From Patiria pectinifera (Eukaryota > Echinodermata > Asteroidea > Valvatida > Asterinidae), in contig CM057150.1 of assembly GCA_029964075.1 (NCBI GenBank), forward strand, positions 3,883,717 through 3,947,716: a stretch of DNA of 64,000 nucleotides, given 5' to 3'. Position numbers and translations under genes: made by a program. This document shows, piece after piece, positions 1-11,708 of the stretch (position 1 is the first letter of the stretch; each line of letters opens with the position of its first letter). Below the pieces are notes generated by a model. It was not told where the DNA came from. It saw only the letters and a list, made by a program, of their open reading frames with translations, and made no database searches.

Positions 1-2460
1 ACATTAGAGAACGCCTACAAAGCTGAAATTGAATTATTCAAATGACATATTTCATTGGTCATAAACCACTTCCCCTATCACACTGAGATGATACATGTAT
101 GTGCACAGCAAGTTTAGGGCATTATGATAATCACGCTCCTAAATAAAATCTACTGTATCAAGAGTAATGATCAGAGTTTTCATTTTCGTATTTGGGACAT
201 GTATGACAACGAAAATGATATTGTGTTTGCTATGAACATGCATACACCAGCTGCTCAAATAAAAGTAGACTTAATTGTCCAAAATTGTTTTGGTTCTTGC
301 CTGATCATCATTTAAAACCTGAGCACATGCAGGTTTATATTTGTCGAGTGAATGCTTTCAAAATGAAACAGAACGACTCATTTTAACGATTGAACACTGA
401 TGTAACAGAGTATTCATTTTCAGATGAAACTAGACGAGCCACACATTAATTTGAACGGGGCTTTCAGTTGAATTTTGCTAGGAAATCATACAGTAAGATC
501 TAATGGTTTCGACTGTTCTTATTCCAGACAACTCAGGTTTTTCGCGTTACCCTCTGAAGTATTATAATAACACACCATGATAATTCAAATAAATCATTTT
601 CACCCTTTCATCTTAGCAACAACATATATAAGAGAAAAGAGAAAAATAGCGAGAGAGATTTACACATTACATCCTGTGTATCAAACTGATAAAAAAATGC
701 TTGACATTTCTAAAGAACAAGTGCCACAAGGCAACGAGGCTGGACCATCATGAATCTTCTAAAACCATGAATGATTCTTTAAAGATAAGGAAGTGTTTTT
801 ACTAATTTTTAGTAAATCCCGGCAAAGTTCATCGCTGACATACATTCTATCAGACATTAGTGCCAAAAATATAAGTAAATATATAGCTAACTGCCTGAAT
901 GCAGGTAATAGCCACTCAAGATAAAGGGTTACAAGGTGAGGAACAAAGATGACAGAAGCGTCGATTGCCGCTGTACCCCCCCCCCCCACAGCACACCTGC
1001 GGTGTAGTTGAGGTACATTGTACGTGCTAGTCTGGTTCCCAGACCAAAAGATTCCGACTATTCCTGATGAATCTTAGGTCAGGTAGCCTCCGGTAATACA
1101 ATGTATTACAATTTACATCACGTGACTAAAACGGGAGGAATTCCTCCTTTTTCCGAAACTGTCCGAGGTTTGCCGAATTTATTTCGTCGACTATCGGATA
1201 GTGTCCGAGTATTTCCGAGTATAATATAGGTTTAATTAACTGCTAATTGCTTATTAAAAACTGTAAAAAACTAGTTGATAATTAATATCCATTGCTTTTA
1301 TTTAGAAAACTTAAAATTCAACGACAATTTTGCACTCGGATCGTATACGAGGGGCGAACTTTTTGCTGCGTCATGCACTAGTTTGAATTTGACGACCGTT
1401 ACCGGCATTTTCCAAAACGCGGCGTGGTCGCAATTCGGCTCTGCCTGCTAACAGTGCTGTTTGGGTGTCCAACTTTGAAGATTCCAGGTTAAAATTAGTC
1501 AATGTTTTTTTACAGAAGTATTAAACTGTATATCATAACTGTATGATATATGAAGCAAGTGATTTATTTTAAAAAAAAATATGGGAACATTAAAAGCTTG
1601 ATGTGATAAAGCGAATTCGGAAACGAAGTCGAGCTTTGAAAAAGGGCCGTCAATGTCGTCATGTTTATTTTTAGCCGCGGAGGCTGCCTGACCTACAATT
1701 TAGACGTGTAGACGTCGGGGGAAATTGTCAGGTCGGGGAACCAGACTATGTACGTGCTAGACATGTACGTGTCTGCAATGATTTCTGGGAAAACCTGGTT
1801 GAGGACGAGGTGATCTTCCCAGCCAATTCTGCAGAAAAAAAAATAATTGTGAGATCCACGCGTTTTGGACTTTTTAATTCAAGACCACTCAAGTTCTTAG
1901 CACTATACCGTGAAGTGTTATGAATTAATTAACAAATCAATCTCATCCAGTTGCCTTAGCAACAACATCAGTACAAAATGAAAGAGAAATAGGAAGACGG
2001 AATCAGTGTTTAATCATTAACCATACAAAAAGAAAAAAACAATCGTTTGACTTTTGTTTGTTGTCGAAAAGTTGCAAAGAGACAGCTTCTGCCTCCGCCC
2101 ACCACTAAGCAGCAAAGGAATTTTTCCCCCAAAGAACACGCAACCCGCACCGGCCCGCCAGTGGGATGGAAGTGCATGTACATGTACATGTACGTGTTTT
2201 GTTTTTTAATACTGCGTAACATATCAGTTTTTATTAATCGAAATGGGGTGGGTGGGTGGGTCAAAGTGATTTGGAAAAAAAGTCGAAATTTTAAAACATT
2301 GAAGATTCTGAATGGCCCCTTGGTCCCTTTGCGTTTAATTTGTGCATGTATGACAGCGCACATGTGGCTTTTTGTCTTTTCTACTTTACTTCCTTATTTT
2401 TTTTATAATTAGGGCTTAGATGATCCCAATCCACTCCCAGCTCGACTCTTGCCAACGAAG
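1..2460 (+). repeat. Upstream U-type repeat unit of D1 (U0)
   Basis: Non-coding DNA sharing short landmarks with the units at 23.8-50.8 kb: TAGCAACAAC at 614-623 and 1957-1966, the block around 890-950 that starts GCCTGAATGCAGGTAA, and similar flanks. It precedes the exon-like module at 2763. It is interrupted by a 721-bp D1-only element at 1028-1748. No coding frame is convincing; the open frames near 2010-2412 on both strands are low-complexity and unsupported in D2. Confidence 0.7.
1028..1748. mobile_element. Non-autonomous TIR element, Mutator-like by 9-bp duplication
   Basis: The ends are inverted: TAGTCTGGTTCCC at 1028 and GGGAACCAGACTA ending at 1748. A subterminal inverted block follows (GGTCAGGTAGCCTCC near the left end, GGAGGCTGCCTGACC near the right end). 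It is flanked by the direct 9-mer TGTACGTGC at 1019-1027 and 1749-1757. In D2 the same site is uninterrupted with a single TGTACGTGC at 49737-49745, so this is an insertion in D1. At 721 bp it has no transposase frame. A 9-bp duplication is typical of the Mutator superfamily; that assignment is inference. Confidence 0.85.
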
Positions 2461-2762
2461 TTTATCAGTGCAAACTTGAATTAATGTATTGAGCAGTGTT
2501 GTATACAGTCAAGTCCGGTCACAAGTCTGGTCACAAGTAGTGGATGAACAGTGACAAAGGAATACTTTGGCACAGTTCATTTGAATCGCCAGTTACTTGA
2601 CTTGAGACTGAAGGACTTGTGTTGGACTCGACTACACTACCCTAGTTAGCCCAACAATGACAATAATGGTTTGAAATGGAATAGATTGCAGTCCTATCCA
2701 GTGTATATAATACAGGTATTCTAACACAATGCATTTTCATTTGTTTTTTTATCTCAATTTAG

Positions 2763-2833
2763 GCTCGTTTCTCAGTGGCGCGTCAGCTTGTCATTGCCCG
2801 TCGCAAATTGATCATCCAAGAATCAATACAAAG
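2763..2833 (+). other. Exon-like module e0 upstream of TRIM gene
   Basis: A 71-nt block bounded by a T-rich acceptor ending AG at 2761-2762 and a donor GTAGTC at 2834. It is homologous to modules at 23792, 25668, 38149, 41555 and 50801. It can be read as about 24 residues (starts ARFSVARQ), but the reading phase does not join to the ATG of the next exon, so in a TRIM transcript it would be 5' untranslated. It may instead belong to another transcript. Splicing is predicted, not shown. Confidence 0.55.
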
Positions 2834-3349
2834 GTAGTCACAATGTCATTCGAATTTCTAGTCACACCTGACATAAAAATTGGTCTCCCTTTAAAACACA
2901 TGCCAAAGGCCAAGCATCTGGGAACTTTTCAAATCATCTAAGATTGTTTTTCTACAAAGAAGTCGTTTCATAATTAAAATGCTTAAAATAATGGCAACCA
3001 CCAAATCAAGGTAAATGTTCATTTTTGACAAGCACGTGGTCTTTGTTCAAAGCTCATATATAGAGTACAAACAAAGTTTTATGTAGGACAACAATCTGCT
3101 TGACCAAGGAAAATTTGTGCTTGGCCGATTTTAAACAAGCACGTTTAAAACTGGCGTGTATATTGGCCGAAAATGTCATGCAGAATTTTATTCTTTTGAA
3201 AAAGAGGACGATGTAAGATCTCAATAATTTAATAGACTGAACAAAGAAATAGCTACCCAGTTTCCACCATACATTACAAATGTCATTATTTGATTGATAT
3301 TACTTCCCTTGAGCGTCATGTAGAATGCTATTCTTTATTTTTCACAGAG

Positions 3350-4643
3350 ATGGCTACTGCGGCATCGGTAGGCTCTGCTTTTGAGAAGATCGGCGTTCAT
3401 CTTGCGTGCAGCATCTGCACAGATAAATACAAAACACCCAAAGTACTGGACTGCCTACACAGCTTTTGTGTAGAATGTCTAGTGAAATATCGTGATGGTA
3501 GTTACCAAGGAGCACCAAAGATCCCTTGTCCCGAGTGTCGTCAGGAGACGATACTTCCAAAGTCTGGCATACACGGCCTCAAGACCAACTTCCATTTGGC
3601 TGGCCTGATTGAAGAATTTGAATTACAAGAAAAGGTAGCATGCTCAGCTGAAACAAAATTATTCTGTCAGGTGTGTGACAAGGGAAATGAAGCAAAAGAT
3701 CACTGCATGGATTGTGAGAAAAATATCTGTAAGGATTGCTGTAAGTCACACCAGCAATTTCCCACATTAAAGACCCACAAAATAGCAAGTTTTGATGACA
3801 TTCGTCAGGGGAAGGTGAACGTGAATAAACAACCAGACGAGTACAAATGCCACAAACACAAGGAGGGTGTGAAGCAATTCTATTGCAAGACATGTGATGA
3901 GCTGATCTGCCAAGGCTGCACGGTTATAGATCATCCCATCACCAAACATGTCATCAGTGACACCGGAACGGCGTCAACAGAATACAGACAGTCATTGCAA
4001 ATGGACTTGCCTGCTTTAGGTAGAGACATCAAAGGCCTTGAGTTGTCTCTGCAAGACAGTATTGCATCAAAGAAGATAGTCAAGTACAACATGGCGAAGG
4101 CCCGAAAGGGGGTGCAGGACAGAGCTGCTGAGGTCATAGCAAATGTCAAAGCTGAAGAGAAACGACTCCTGGATGAGATCACAACCCAGGAACGGGAGCA
4201 AAACATGGGACTGGATGAGCACGAGAAGACACTGAGTGACATGCTGCACAGAAAGAGGCATTCACTGGAAACCGTTAATGAAGTAACGAGCAGCGCATCG
4301 GATTCCGATTTCCTTTCACTCTACCCCGTGATCAGTAAAGATTTGACAAAGATGAGCAGCCAGCATCTTCCGCAGTATCATCACAAACTTTGGTATCTGA
4401 GGTTCAAGAAGAGTCCGACAGCTGGTGACATCGATCTGGGCAAGGTGGAGCAGGAAGGAAACATGTGGGAACTGCATCATGAATTCGGCAAGCAGGGGAG
4501 TGGTGCAGAGGAGTTTGAATCAACCGTAGGCATTGCTGCTGCTGCTCAACCTGACGAGATTGCAGTGGTTGACCGGAAGAACGACCGAGTGGTAATCTGC
4601 AACAACCGGGGGGAAACCAAGAGCTCCATTCTGATCAATGCAA
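3350..4643 (+). CDS. TRIM-type RING/B-box E3 ligase, coding exon 1
   Basis: First coding exon of a TRIM-like protein, family role ubiquitin ligation. A T-rich acceptor (TTTTTCACAG, AG at 3346-3347) sits two bases before ATG 3350, which I take as the start; the open frame runs further upstream, but only through the predicted intron. Residues: RING C3HC4 with C20, C23, C35, H37, C40, C43, C60, C63; B-box 1 about 106-143; B-box 2 about 167-200 (C167, H170, C179, C182, C187, C190, H195, H200); helical coiled-coil region about 205-330; start of an NHL-like propeller from about 385. All zinc ligands are present. The exon ends at donor GTAAGT (4644), phase 1. No orthology to a named TRIM is claimed; TRIM2/3/56/71-like proteins share this architecture. 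Confidence 0.9.
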
Positions 4644-5278
4644 GTAAGTTTTTTTTACCTGTCAATGTCGTCAGTAGGCAATGGGAGTTATACATGTGTG
4701 TAGGCCTACATGCCATTTCGTTGTATGCCTATATGCCATTGTGGTAGCTGCGTCTGGTTTTGCTCCATTTATTTTCTCAAGTAAACCGCAACGAAATTTA
4801 CAATATGTAAACAAAAAAGAACCAATATAAGTACATACATGTACATTTAATTGGTCCTGTAATTGTTTTTTTTTTTTTGCGCAATATCTCAATTATTTTA
4901 GTCGAGGCGTTGGAGTCACGTTTGTATTTTCATCGTCTATCCACTAGACCACTGGGGAGACAATAGGGTGCCCATCCTCACTTCCCATGTCGTCATATAA
5001 CTTTATTGTCTAATTCAACTAGCTTGATCAAATCATCTGTGTCTGTATGGTGTTGGTTAAAAAAAAAAGGAAAAAAAGTGAACAGCAGCCACGTCACTTT
5101 TTGATTCACTGTGAACATAATGTATCGTCGACCAAATCCTGGTTGTCACACGCCAGACGAAGGAAACCACAAAACACTATTCTTCAGGGTCTCAGAGCTC
5201 TACGGCCATTTATTCTTTCCACTTTCTTTACACGAGGCTCTCTCTTTATACAACTCACAACAAAAAAAGGACCGCTAT

Positions 5279-5745
5279 GGGTGCAGACCAGTAAATGGGT
5301 CCGAAATTGCCTGCGCCGGCCAAATCACGATTTGCATGCCCTCAAAATCTTCGGTATTTGAGCATGCTGTGGGCCATGAACTTGAGGGTTTGTTAAAAAT
5401 ATGGATGGAAACCGTGCACAGGACTTGGAGCTTGCAGTTCTGTGTAATTTTAATGTAATTTGGACCCTAAAAGCGCTCTACTTTGCAATGGAGTGTAGGC
5501 ATCGTTTTTCAAAATGGCGATGGGCTTCAGGACTATTTTCAGGGGTGATCGTCTTCAGATGGAAATTTCTCCTAAAAGTCAGTTGACCCCCCGTAAATTG
5601 AACAGAAATTGAAAGATGATGAAATAAGCTTTAATTTGTTGTGTGTCTCGAACACTTTGGAGAGTTGTGAGTATTTTTCCCGAATTTTTTAAGTGGGAGC
5701 ATTTACCATTGGGGTCTATGGAAGTTTATTTACTGGTCTGCTACC
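5279..5745. repeat. Module A, left copy, with terminal inverted repeats
   Basis: Starts GGGTGCAGACCAGTAAAT and ends ATTTACTGGTCTGCTACC, which are near-perfect inverted ends. This is a MITE-like unit. The second copy at 7417-7887 is in direct orientation and almost identical. Confidence 0.8.
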
Positions 5746-7416
5746 TGTAGTTTCAAAATGGCACCTTCCACCGTTTGTTGTCAAAATGTTTGCGGAGTGG
5801 GTTTTTTTTTTTTCAGGGGGGCGGAACCTGGGGGGGGGGGCCAGCGTTTCAAAAGGGGTCACCAATGGCGGTTCCGCAACAAATGCGCCCAAAATCTGAA
5901 TAGGGCCGATGGACCGTCCTCCGATCACAGCAATTTCGAGCGAACAGGGGGGGGGGGGTAATTTGGGGTCGGAAGGAGCAGAAACTCAATTAACGCCCGT
6001 TGGGGGCGCCCTACAGTAAGGTAGCCGCAAACAGAGAGCTTGTTTTCAGGCCAGAAATCGCAGTCAGAGATTTTTTTCTCGCATTTTTTTGATGAAATAT
6101 GAGTCATCCATCCTTCCTCGTGCCGGACAAGTGGTTTGGAGAAATTTTTCAAAACCTCGCTTCTCTGTAGTTTCAAAATGGCGCCTTCCACCGTTTGTTG
6201 TCAAAATGTTTGCGGAGTGGGTTTTTTCAGGGGGGCGGAACCGGGGGCGGAACCGGGGGCAGCGTTTCAAAAGGGGTCACCAATGGCGGTTCCGCAACAA
6301 ATGCGCCCAAAATCTGAATAGGGCCGATGGACCGTCCTCCGATCACAGCAATTTCGAGCGAACAAAGGGGGGGGGGGTAATTTGGGGTCGGAAGGAGCAA
6401 AAACTCAATTAACGCCCGTTGGGGGCGCCCTACAGTAAGGTAGCCGCAAACAGAGGGCTTGTTTTCAGGCCAGAAATCGCTGTCAGAGATGTTTTTTCTC
6501 GCAATTTTTTGATGAAATATGAGTCATCCATCCTTCCTCGTGCCGTACAAGTGGTTTGGAGAAATTTTTCAAAACCTCGCTTCTCTGTAGTTTCAAAATG
6601 GCGCCTTCCACCGTTTGTTGTCAAAATGTTTGCGGAGGGTTTTTTTTTCAGGGGGGCGGAACCTTGGGGGCAACGTTTCAAAAGGGGTCACCAATGGCGG
6701 TTCCGCAACAAATGCGCCCAAAATCTGAATAGGGCCGATGGACCGTCCTCCGATCACAGCACTTTCGAGCGAACAAGGGGGGGGGGGGGTAATTTGGGGT
6801 CGGAAGGAGCAAAAACTCAATTAACGCCCGTTGGGGGCGCCCTACAGTAAGGTAGCCGCAAACAGAGGGCTTGTTTTCAGGCCAAAAATCGCAGTCAGAG
6901 ATTTTTTTCTCGCATTTTTTTATGAAATATGAGTCATCCATCCTTCCTCGTGCCGTACAAGTGGTTTGGAGAAATTTTTCAAAACCTCGCTTCTCTATAT
7001 AGTTTCAAAATGGCGCCTTCCACCGTTTGTTGTCAAAATGTTTGCGGAGTGTTTTTTTTTCAGGGGGGCGGAACCTGGGGGGGGGGGCAGCGTTTCAAAA
7101 GGGGTCACCAATGGCGGTTCCGCAACAAATGCGCCCAAAATCTGAATAGGGCCGATGGACCGTCCTCCGATCACAGCAATTTCGAGCGAACAAGGGGGGG
7201 GGGGGTAATTTGGGGTCGGAAGGAGCAGAAACTCAATTAACGCCCGTTGGGGGCGCCCTACAGTAAGGTAGCCGCAAACAGAAGGCTTGTTTTCAGGCCA
7301 GAAATCGCAGTCAGATATTTTTTTCTCGCAATTTTTTGATGAAATATGAGTCATCCATCCTTCCTCGTGCCGTACCAGTGGTTTGGAGACATTTTTCAAA
7401 ACCTCGCTTCTCTATA
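5746..7416. repeat. Tandem array of four 420-bp B repeats
   Basis: The word TTTCAAAATGGC recurs at 5751, 6171, 6591 and 7013, giving periods of 420, 420 and 422 bp. Units contain homopolymer G and T runs of variable length, the palindromic GGGGGCGCCC block and a run ending AAAACCTCGCTTCTCT. The period is a multiple of three, so open frames persist through the array on both strands; I do not read these as genes. The array is absent from D2. Confidence 0.9.
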
Positions 7417-7887
7417 GGGTGCAGACCAGTAAATGGGTCCGAAATTGCCTGCGCCGGCCAAATCACGATTTGCATGCCCTCAAAATCTTCGGTATTTGAG
7501 CATGCTGTGGGCCATGAACTTGAGGGTTTGTTAAAAATATGGATGGAAACCGTGCACAGGACTTGGAGCTTGCAGTTCTGTGTAATTTTGATGTAATTTA
7601 GACCCTAAAAGCGCTCTACTTTGCAATGGAGTGTAGGCATTGTTTTTCAAAATGGCGATGGGCTTCAGGACTATTTTCAGGGGTGATTGTGTTCAGATGG
7701 AAATTTCTCCTAAAAGTCATCAGTTGACCCCCCGTAAATTGAACAGAAATTGAAAGATGATGAAATAAGCTTTAATTTGATGTGTGTCTCAACACCTTGG
7801 AGAGTTGTGAGTATTTTCCCCGAATTTTTGAAGTGGGAGCATTTACCATTGGTGTCTATGGAAGTTTATTTACTGGTCTGCTACCCT
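7417..7887. repeat. Module A, right copy, with terminal inverted repeats
   Basis: Second direct copy of the 467-470 bp module. The junction with the last B unit reads CTCTATAGGGTGCAG, and the distal end reads GGTCTGCTACCCTATA, which is inverted to it. The outer ends of the A-B-A block are therefore themselves a terminal inverted repeat flanked by TA. Confidence 0.8.
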
Positions 7888-8532
7888 ATACAAAAGTCAC
7901 ACTACTGAGTCGGCACAGTCCGGCAACGAGTCTACCTGGCCCAGCAGCAGGGGTCCCAACAATACGGTTGCACCATGGGTCCGTGCTGGCGCCCTCTGCC
8001 GGCAGCCCGGCACCTCAGTTACAATATCCAAAGAACTGTCTAGCTAAGTAGAGAGCGTCAGTGTCTTCAGTAGGCAACGGCATTCATTAATGCATGTCAT
8101 TTTGACACCTACATTCAGGTCTGCGTCTCTTTTTATCCAGTTCATTTTCTCAAGTAAACTGCATTGAAATTTAAATGACGGAGAACCAAGTACATACATG
8201 TCAATGGTCCTCCAATCGACCTGATATGCACTACCCTATTAGTCATACAGGAAAGTCTGCTGTATGTTCTATTTTTTGGCGTAAAATCACAGTAGTTTTT
8301 AATGGAGTAGGCGTTGGACTCTCATTTGCATGCCGCCGGAATAAATGTTATCCGTCTATTCTCTTAGGGAGACAGCAGGGTCCCCATCCTCACGTCCACG
8401 ACTTCATATAACTTTATTTTCCCATTTAAATAGCTTGATCAAATCATCTGAAAGCACTGTAGTCGTAGTAGTAGTAGTATAGTAACTGTGTCAGTGCGGT
8501 GTTAGTGGTAAATTATTAATACATCGGCATGT

Positions 8533-9157
8533 AAAGCGCGTTCCCCAAAGCCCGCAACTTTTTGCGAGGATCTAGCGTCGGCGCGGAAACACGTACCGTC
8601 ATTATTTTGATACCATTTTAAAGCTTGGAATCTCAACTTTATCCCTGGCTAATATTAGTTTGTTGTTAAAAAGAGTTTTAAAAATCATTCAAGGAAAATC
8701 GATGATACGGTACATCAGATGCCAACATGAGTCACACTTTGAGCGCGCTTTTTGAATAGGTACATACTTGCACGTGAATTGTATATTAAAAAAACACACA
8801 TTGAGCTGGAAACGAAAAACGATATTGTGATTTTATTCAAGGTGTTGTGTACATGGAACGAAAAGAAAAGGCAGAAACCAAAAGACAACGAGATCGCTTC
8901 ATCACTAATATGATGAAGCATTTCCACATTAGAAAAAAAAAATGTGCATGATTGATTTTCCTTGAAACCGGTTGAGTTTGTTTTTGACATGAATAATTTC
9001 AAAAACTTTTGAAAATCAAACTAATAATTACCAGTGACAAATTAAGATTTCAAGCTTTAAAATGAATATTAAAAAAAATAAAAATAATGGTGGTGTGGTT
9101 TCCGCGGCGATGATAGAGCCTCGCAAAAACTGTTTCGGCTATTTTGGGACGCGATGT
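8533..9157. mobile_element. Foldback (long inverted repeat) element in TRIM intron
   Basis: The left arm (GCGCGTTCCCC, then ACTTTTTGCGAGG, then GGCGCGGAAAC, then TTTTAAAGCTTG) is matched in inverted order on the right (CAAGCTTTAAAA near 9051, GTTTCCGCGGCG near 9099, CCTCGCAAAAACTG near 9119, GGGACGCGA ending near 9157). Arms are about 110 nt, with an AT-rich centre. D2 lacks it. No target duplication was confidently identified. Confidence 0.7.
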
Positions 9158-9688
9158 ATATCACTCTCATGTACATTTACAACACTAGTTGCAATGGATA
9201 ATAAAAAAAGACCTTTCAAAGAAAGACATAATCTTCAAGCACCCCCTCCTCACATAAAAAGGGGGAACAGAATAGTTAACAACATCCAAGTCACTATTCG
9301 AAGGTGGACACACTGTGAAAATATCCAAATAACTAGTTAGATAAAAAGAGAGTGCCACTGCCCCAAAAAACATTTTCCTATACTTTTGAAAATTATTCAG
9401 GTAAATTCTTCAACAACTAGCATTGACCTTATTATGACATCCACATTTTTATGACCACCATTATATTGGCAAATAAAAATGCTTTTGATCAAAACCCCTC
9501 ATTTGTTCACTTTCCATTTGCGTTTCAAAATACTCAGCGTGAATTCAGGATTATTGGATCAGAATCACTTGACTCTCAGTCAGAAATGTATTTATTTATA
9601 GTAATTTATTTATATAAACTTTACAATAGTAATTGCTTATTCAGTTATCTGAATAAACTTACTCAATATTTTTTTTTTAAATTTTCAG

Positions 9689-10305
9689 ATGATGTCGTTG
9701 TTGTATCCAATCAGTGGGTATGTGCTAACCCCAGCATGATGATGGTTTACAATAGGGACGGCAAGCCAGCACGTGATTTTGGCACACTACAGGAGAGTGA
9801 GGTTGGCAAGACAGACGTGTTGCTCACGAGCGTAGCTGTCATGCCGAATGGTAACATCATAGTGGGTGATGACGAGCGGAAGGTGTTGACTGAGCTCAAT
9901 CCCAGGAATGGTGAGATCCTACACACCATGACAGTGAAGATACGACCTGCCTTCTTGGCTGTACTGAGCAATGGTTGGATTGTGATCAGTGATGACGGAG
10001 AGGGACTAGTACAGATAGTGGAGGTGTCTGACGGCAACGCAGTTACAGTCGGCGCCATCCGACCAACCATCGGCGGTCAACCAGTGAAATACTGCGGGGG
10101 TGTATGCAGCAACAGCTCGGGTATCTACCTTGCAGTGACCACAGGGTACAACAACGGTCACATACATCACTATAACTGTGCAGGTCAGTTTGTCAGCTGT
10201 GTGGCCAAGGGGCTGTTCAACCCCCAAGGAATCACACTCACAGCAGATGGGCAGCAGCTGGCAGTGGCTGACTTGCACTCAATCAAGATCTACCACAAGG
10301 TGTGA
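9689..10305 (+). CDS. TRIM-type gene, coding exon 2 (NHL-like propeller)
   Basis: Terminal coding exon. The acceptor is a long T tract ending TTTTCAG at 9688. The first two bases complete the codon left open at 4643 (A + AT gives Asn), and the frame then continues to TGA at 10303-10305. The joined coding length is 1911 nt, 636 residues. The exon contains propeller-type strand repeats such as SVAVMPNGNIIVGD, LAVLSNGWIVISD and NPQGITLTADGQQLAVAD, spaced as in NHL/SMP30-like beta-propellers. These domains usually bind RNA or protein partners. A polyadenylation signal lies about 470 nt downstream. The frame is open throughout, unlike the D2 copy. Confidence 0.88.
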
Positions 10306-10770
10306 TGCCAACGATGTCACCCAGCATAAAACCGCCTTTCCACCCGCGTTTTCAAGGAAAGTGGAATTTTATGTCAATTTTCAAACGATTGACTAAACTT
10401 CGCTGTGTTTAGGCCTATTACGTTGAAGATTATTTCGACTACAGATTTATCTGTCTCTGAAGTGAATGACTGCGATGTCATTGGAGAGCTGCGTAGGTAT
10501 AGTTGCATTACAGTTGATCTGTAATGGACCTGAAAAATACGTACTTTTAAATGCTTTGAGAAACAATTTTTAGTGTATACGCAAAAACATTCCATGTCTC
10601 AAAACTCTTGAAACATCAATTTGCAATAGAAATTGACAATTAGCATTTAACTTCAAATTATATCAGTTGTTTATAGGTAAAAACATTGTCAGTTAATTTT
10701 TTTCAAAGGTCGTTACTCGAACCATTCGTTATGCCTGTCAGTCATTTCGGAAGTATTTGGCAAATAAGGT

Positions 10771-10776
10771 AATAAA
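10771..10776 (+). promoter_or_regulatory. Candidate polyadenylation signal of TRIM gene
   Basis: AATAAA about 466 nt after the stop codon, followed closely by more A-rich sequence. The D2 equivalent near 56630 is altered. Use of this site is inferred. Confidence 0.5.
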
Positions 10777-11418
10777 ACATAAACATTAAATAAACTTTGG
10801 ATTTGTGGTCAAAAAGACACAAACCACAAATGTATATAAGTTAAAATAATATAACAAGTTGTATAAAAACTGCAGTATACAGCCCCCCCCCCCCGATGTC
10901 CGCATGTAGGACGTATCAGTATTCTAAAATTTTTATAGAATTCCTCAAATTCAATTATAAAATTGATGAACACAAATCTTTTGCTTTCTTATGTGAATTT
11001 TTTTGTTGGATTCGGTTCAGTGGTTTTTGAAGCGAAGGCCATTATGTAACACCGGTCTATTTTGCCTCATTCAAAGTTCTGGCTTTGCTATTACTCTTTA
11101 TTAAATCCTTGACTCATTTGCTTCATTTGATGTTTGTCTGCAGCTGCATTTTTAAGGACGCATTAAAATATTACATTGCATGATTCCTTTAATGCACAAT
11201 TGCAATTCCTGTATGGGATACGTAGTCCACTATGTGGAATTATTTACTCATTTCTATCATAAGTTCATGCCCGATTTAAAAAAATGGTTCACAAAAATAA
11301 CTACTAGCATGTACATACAGCTAGCTTACATGTGTATTTCCACATTACCTAAAATAATTCAACAAATTTATATACAGACTCTAATAAATCCAAAGACTTA
11401 AATTATTCGTTATTATTA

Positions 11419-11708
11419 CATGAATATTCGGTAGAATCTGTTGTAAAAAAATGCTGTTTACATTCTTTAATTTGGAAAATCTATACTTAACAACGTTTAA
11501 TGAGGTCAAAATGCGTAATCTACAGAACTTGATTATAAAACCGGTTGTTATATTAAGCTAAAAACATGAATATTCGGTAGAAATTGTTTTGCAGAAAACG
11601 TTGTTTACATTCATTACATGTACTACTTTGGAAAACTATATTTAACAACGTTGAATGAGGTCAAAATGCGTAAACTATAGATCTTGGTTATTAAACTGGT
11701 TGTTACAT
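11419..11708. repeat. Tandem pair, about 145-bp unit
   Basis: ACATGAATATTCGGTAGAA starts both units (11419 and 11564). Each continues with a block containing CAACGTT and AATGAGGTCAAAATGCGTAA. The same pair is present in D2 at 57684 and 57834 (period 150), so it predates the duplication. Confidence 0.8.

Larger units (their letters stand above)
5107..8021. mobile_element. Nested composite insertion in TRIM intron (D1 only)
   Basis: D2 reads continuously across this point (TTTGATTC then TATCCAAAG at about 53091-53109), while D1 carries about 2.9 kb between the same flanks. Inside are two direct copies of a 467-470 bp module A (5279-5745 and 7417-7887) enclosing four tandem copies of a 420-bp module B. 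Outer segments 5107-5277 and 7890-8021 belong to an earlier host element whose type I could not assign. No transposase frame is recognised. Confidence 0.75.
4644..9688 (+). other. Intron of the D1 TRIM gene
   Basis: Intron of about 5 kb bounded by GTAAGT and TTTTCAG. It holds the nested composite insertion (about 5107-8021), a small GTA-rich run near 8460-8482 and the foldback element at 8533-9157. The corresponding D2 intron is about 2.9 kb and lacks these. No independent gene is supported inside it. Confidence 0.75.

Noticed and set aside
2010-2412. Overlapping 117- and 121-codon frames on opposite strands
   Set aside because: No recognisable domain, skewed composition, no support from the D2 counterpart.
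2763-2833. Module e0 as coding sequence of the TRIM protein
   Set aside because: Its conceptual frame does not join in phase to the ATG at 3350, and that ATG follows a splice acceptor by two bases.
5758-7399. Several overlapping open frames on both strands with repeated protein phrases (for example VVSKWRLPPFVVKMF)
   Set aside because: They are translations of the 420-bp tandem array, whose period is a multiple of three; the block is absent from D2 and lacks any known domain.
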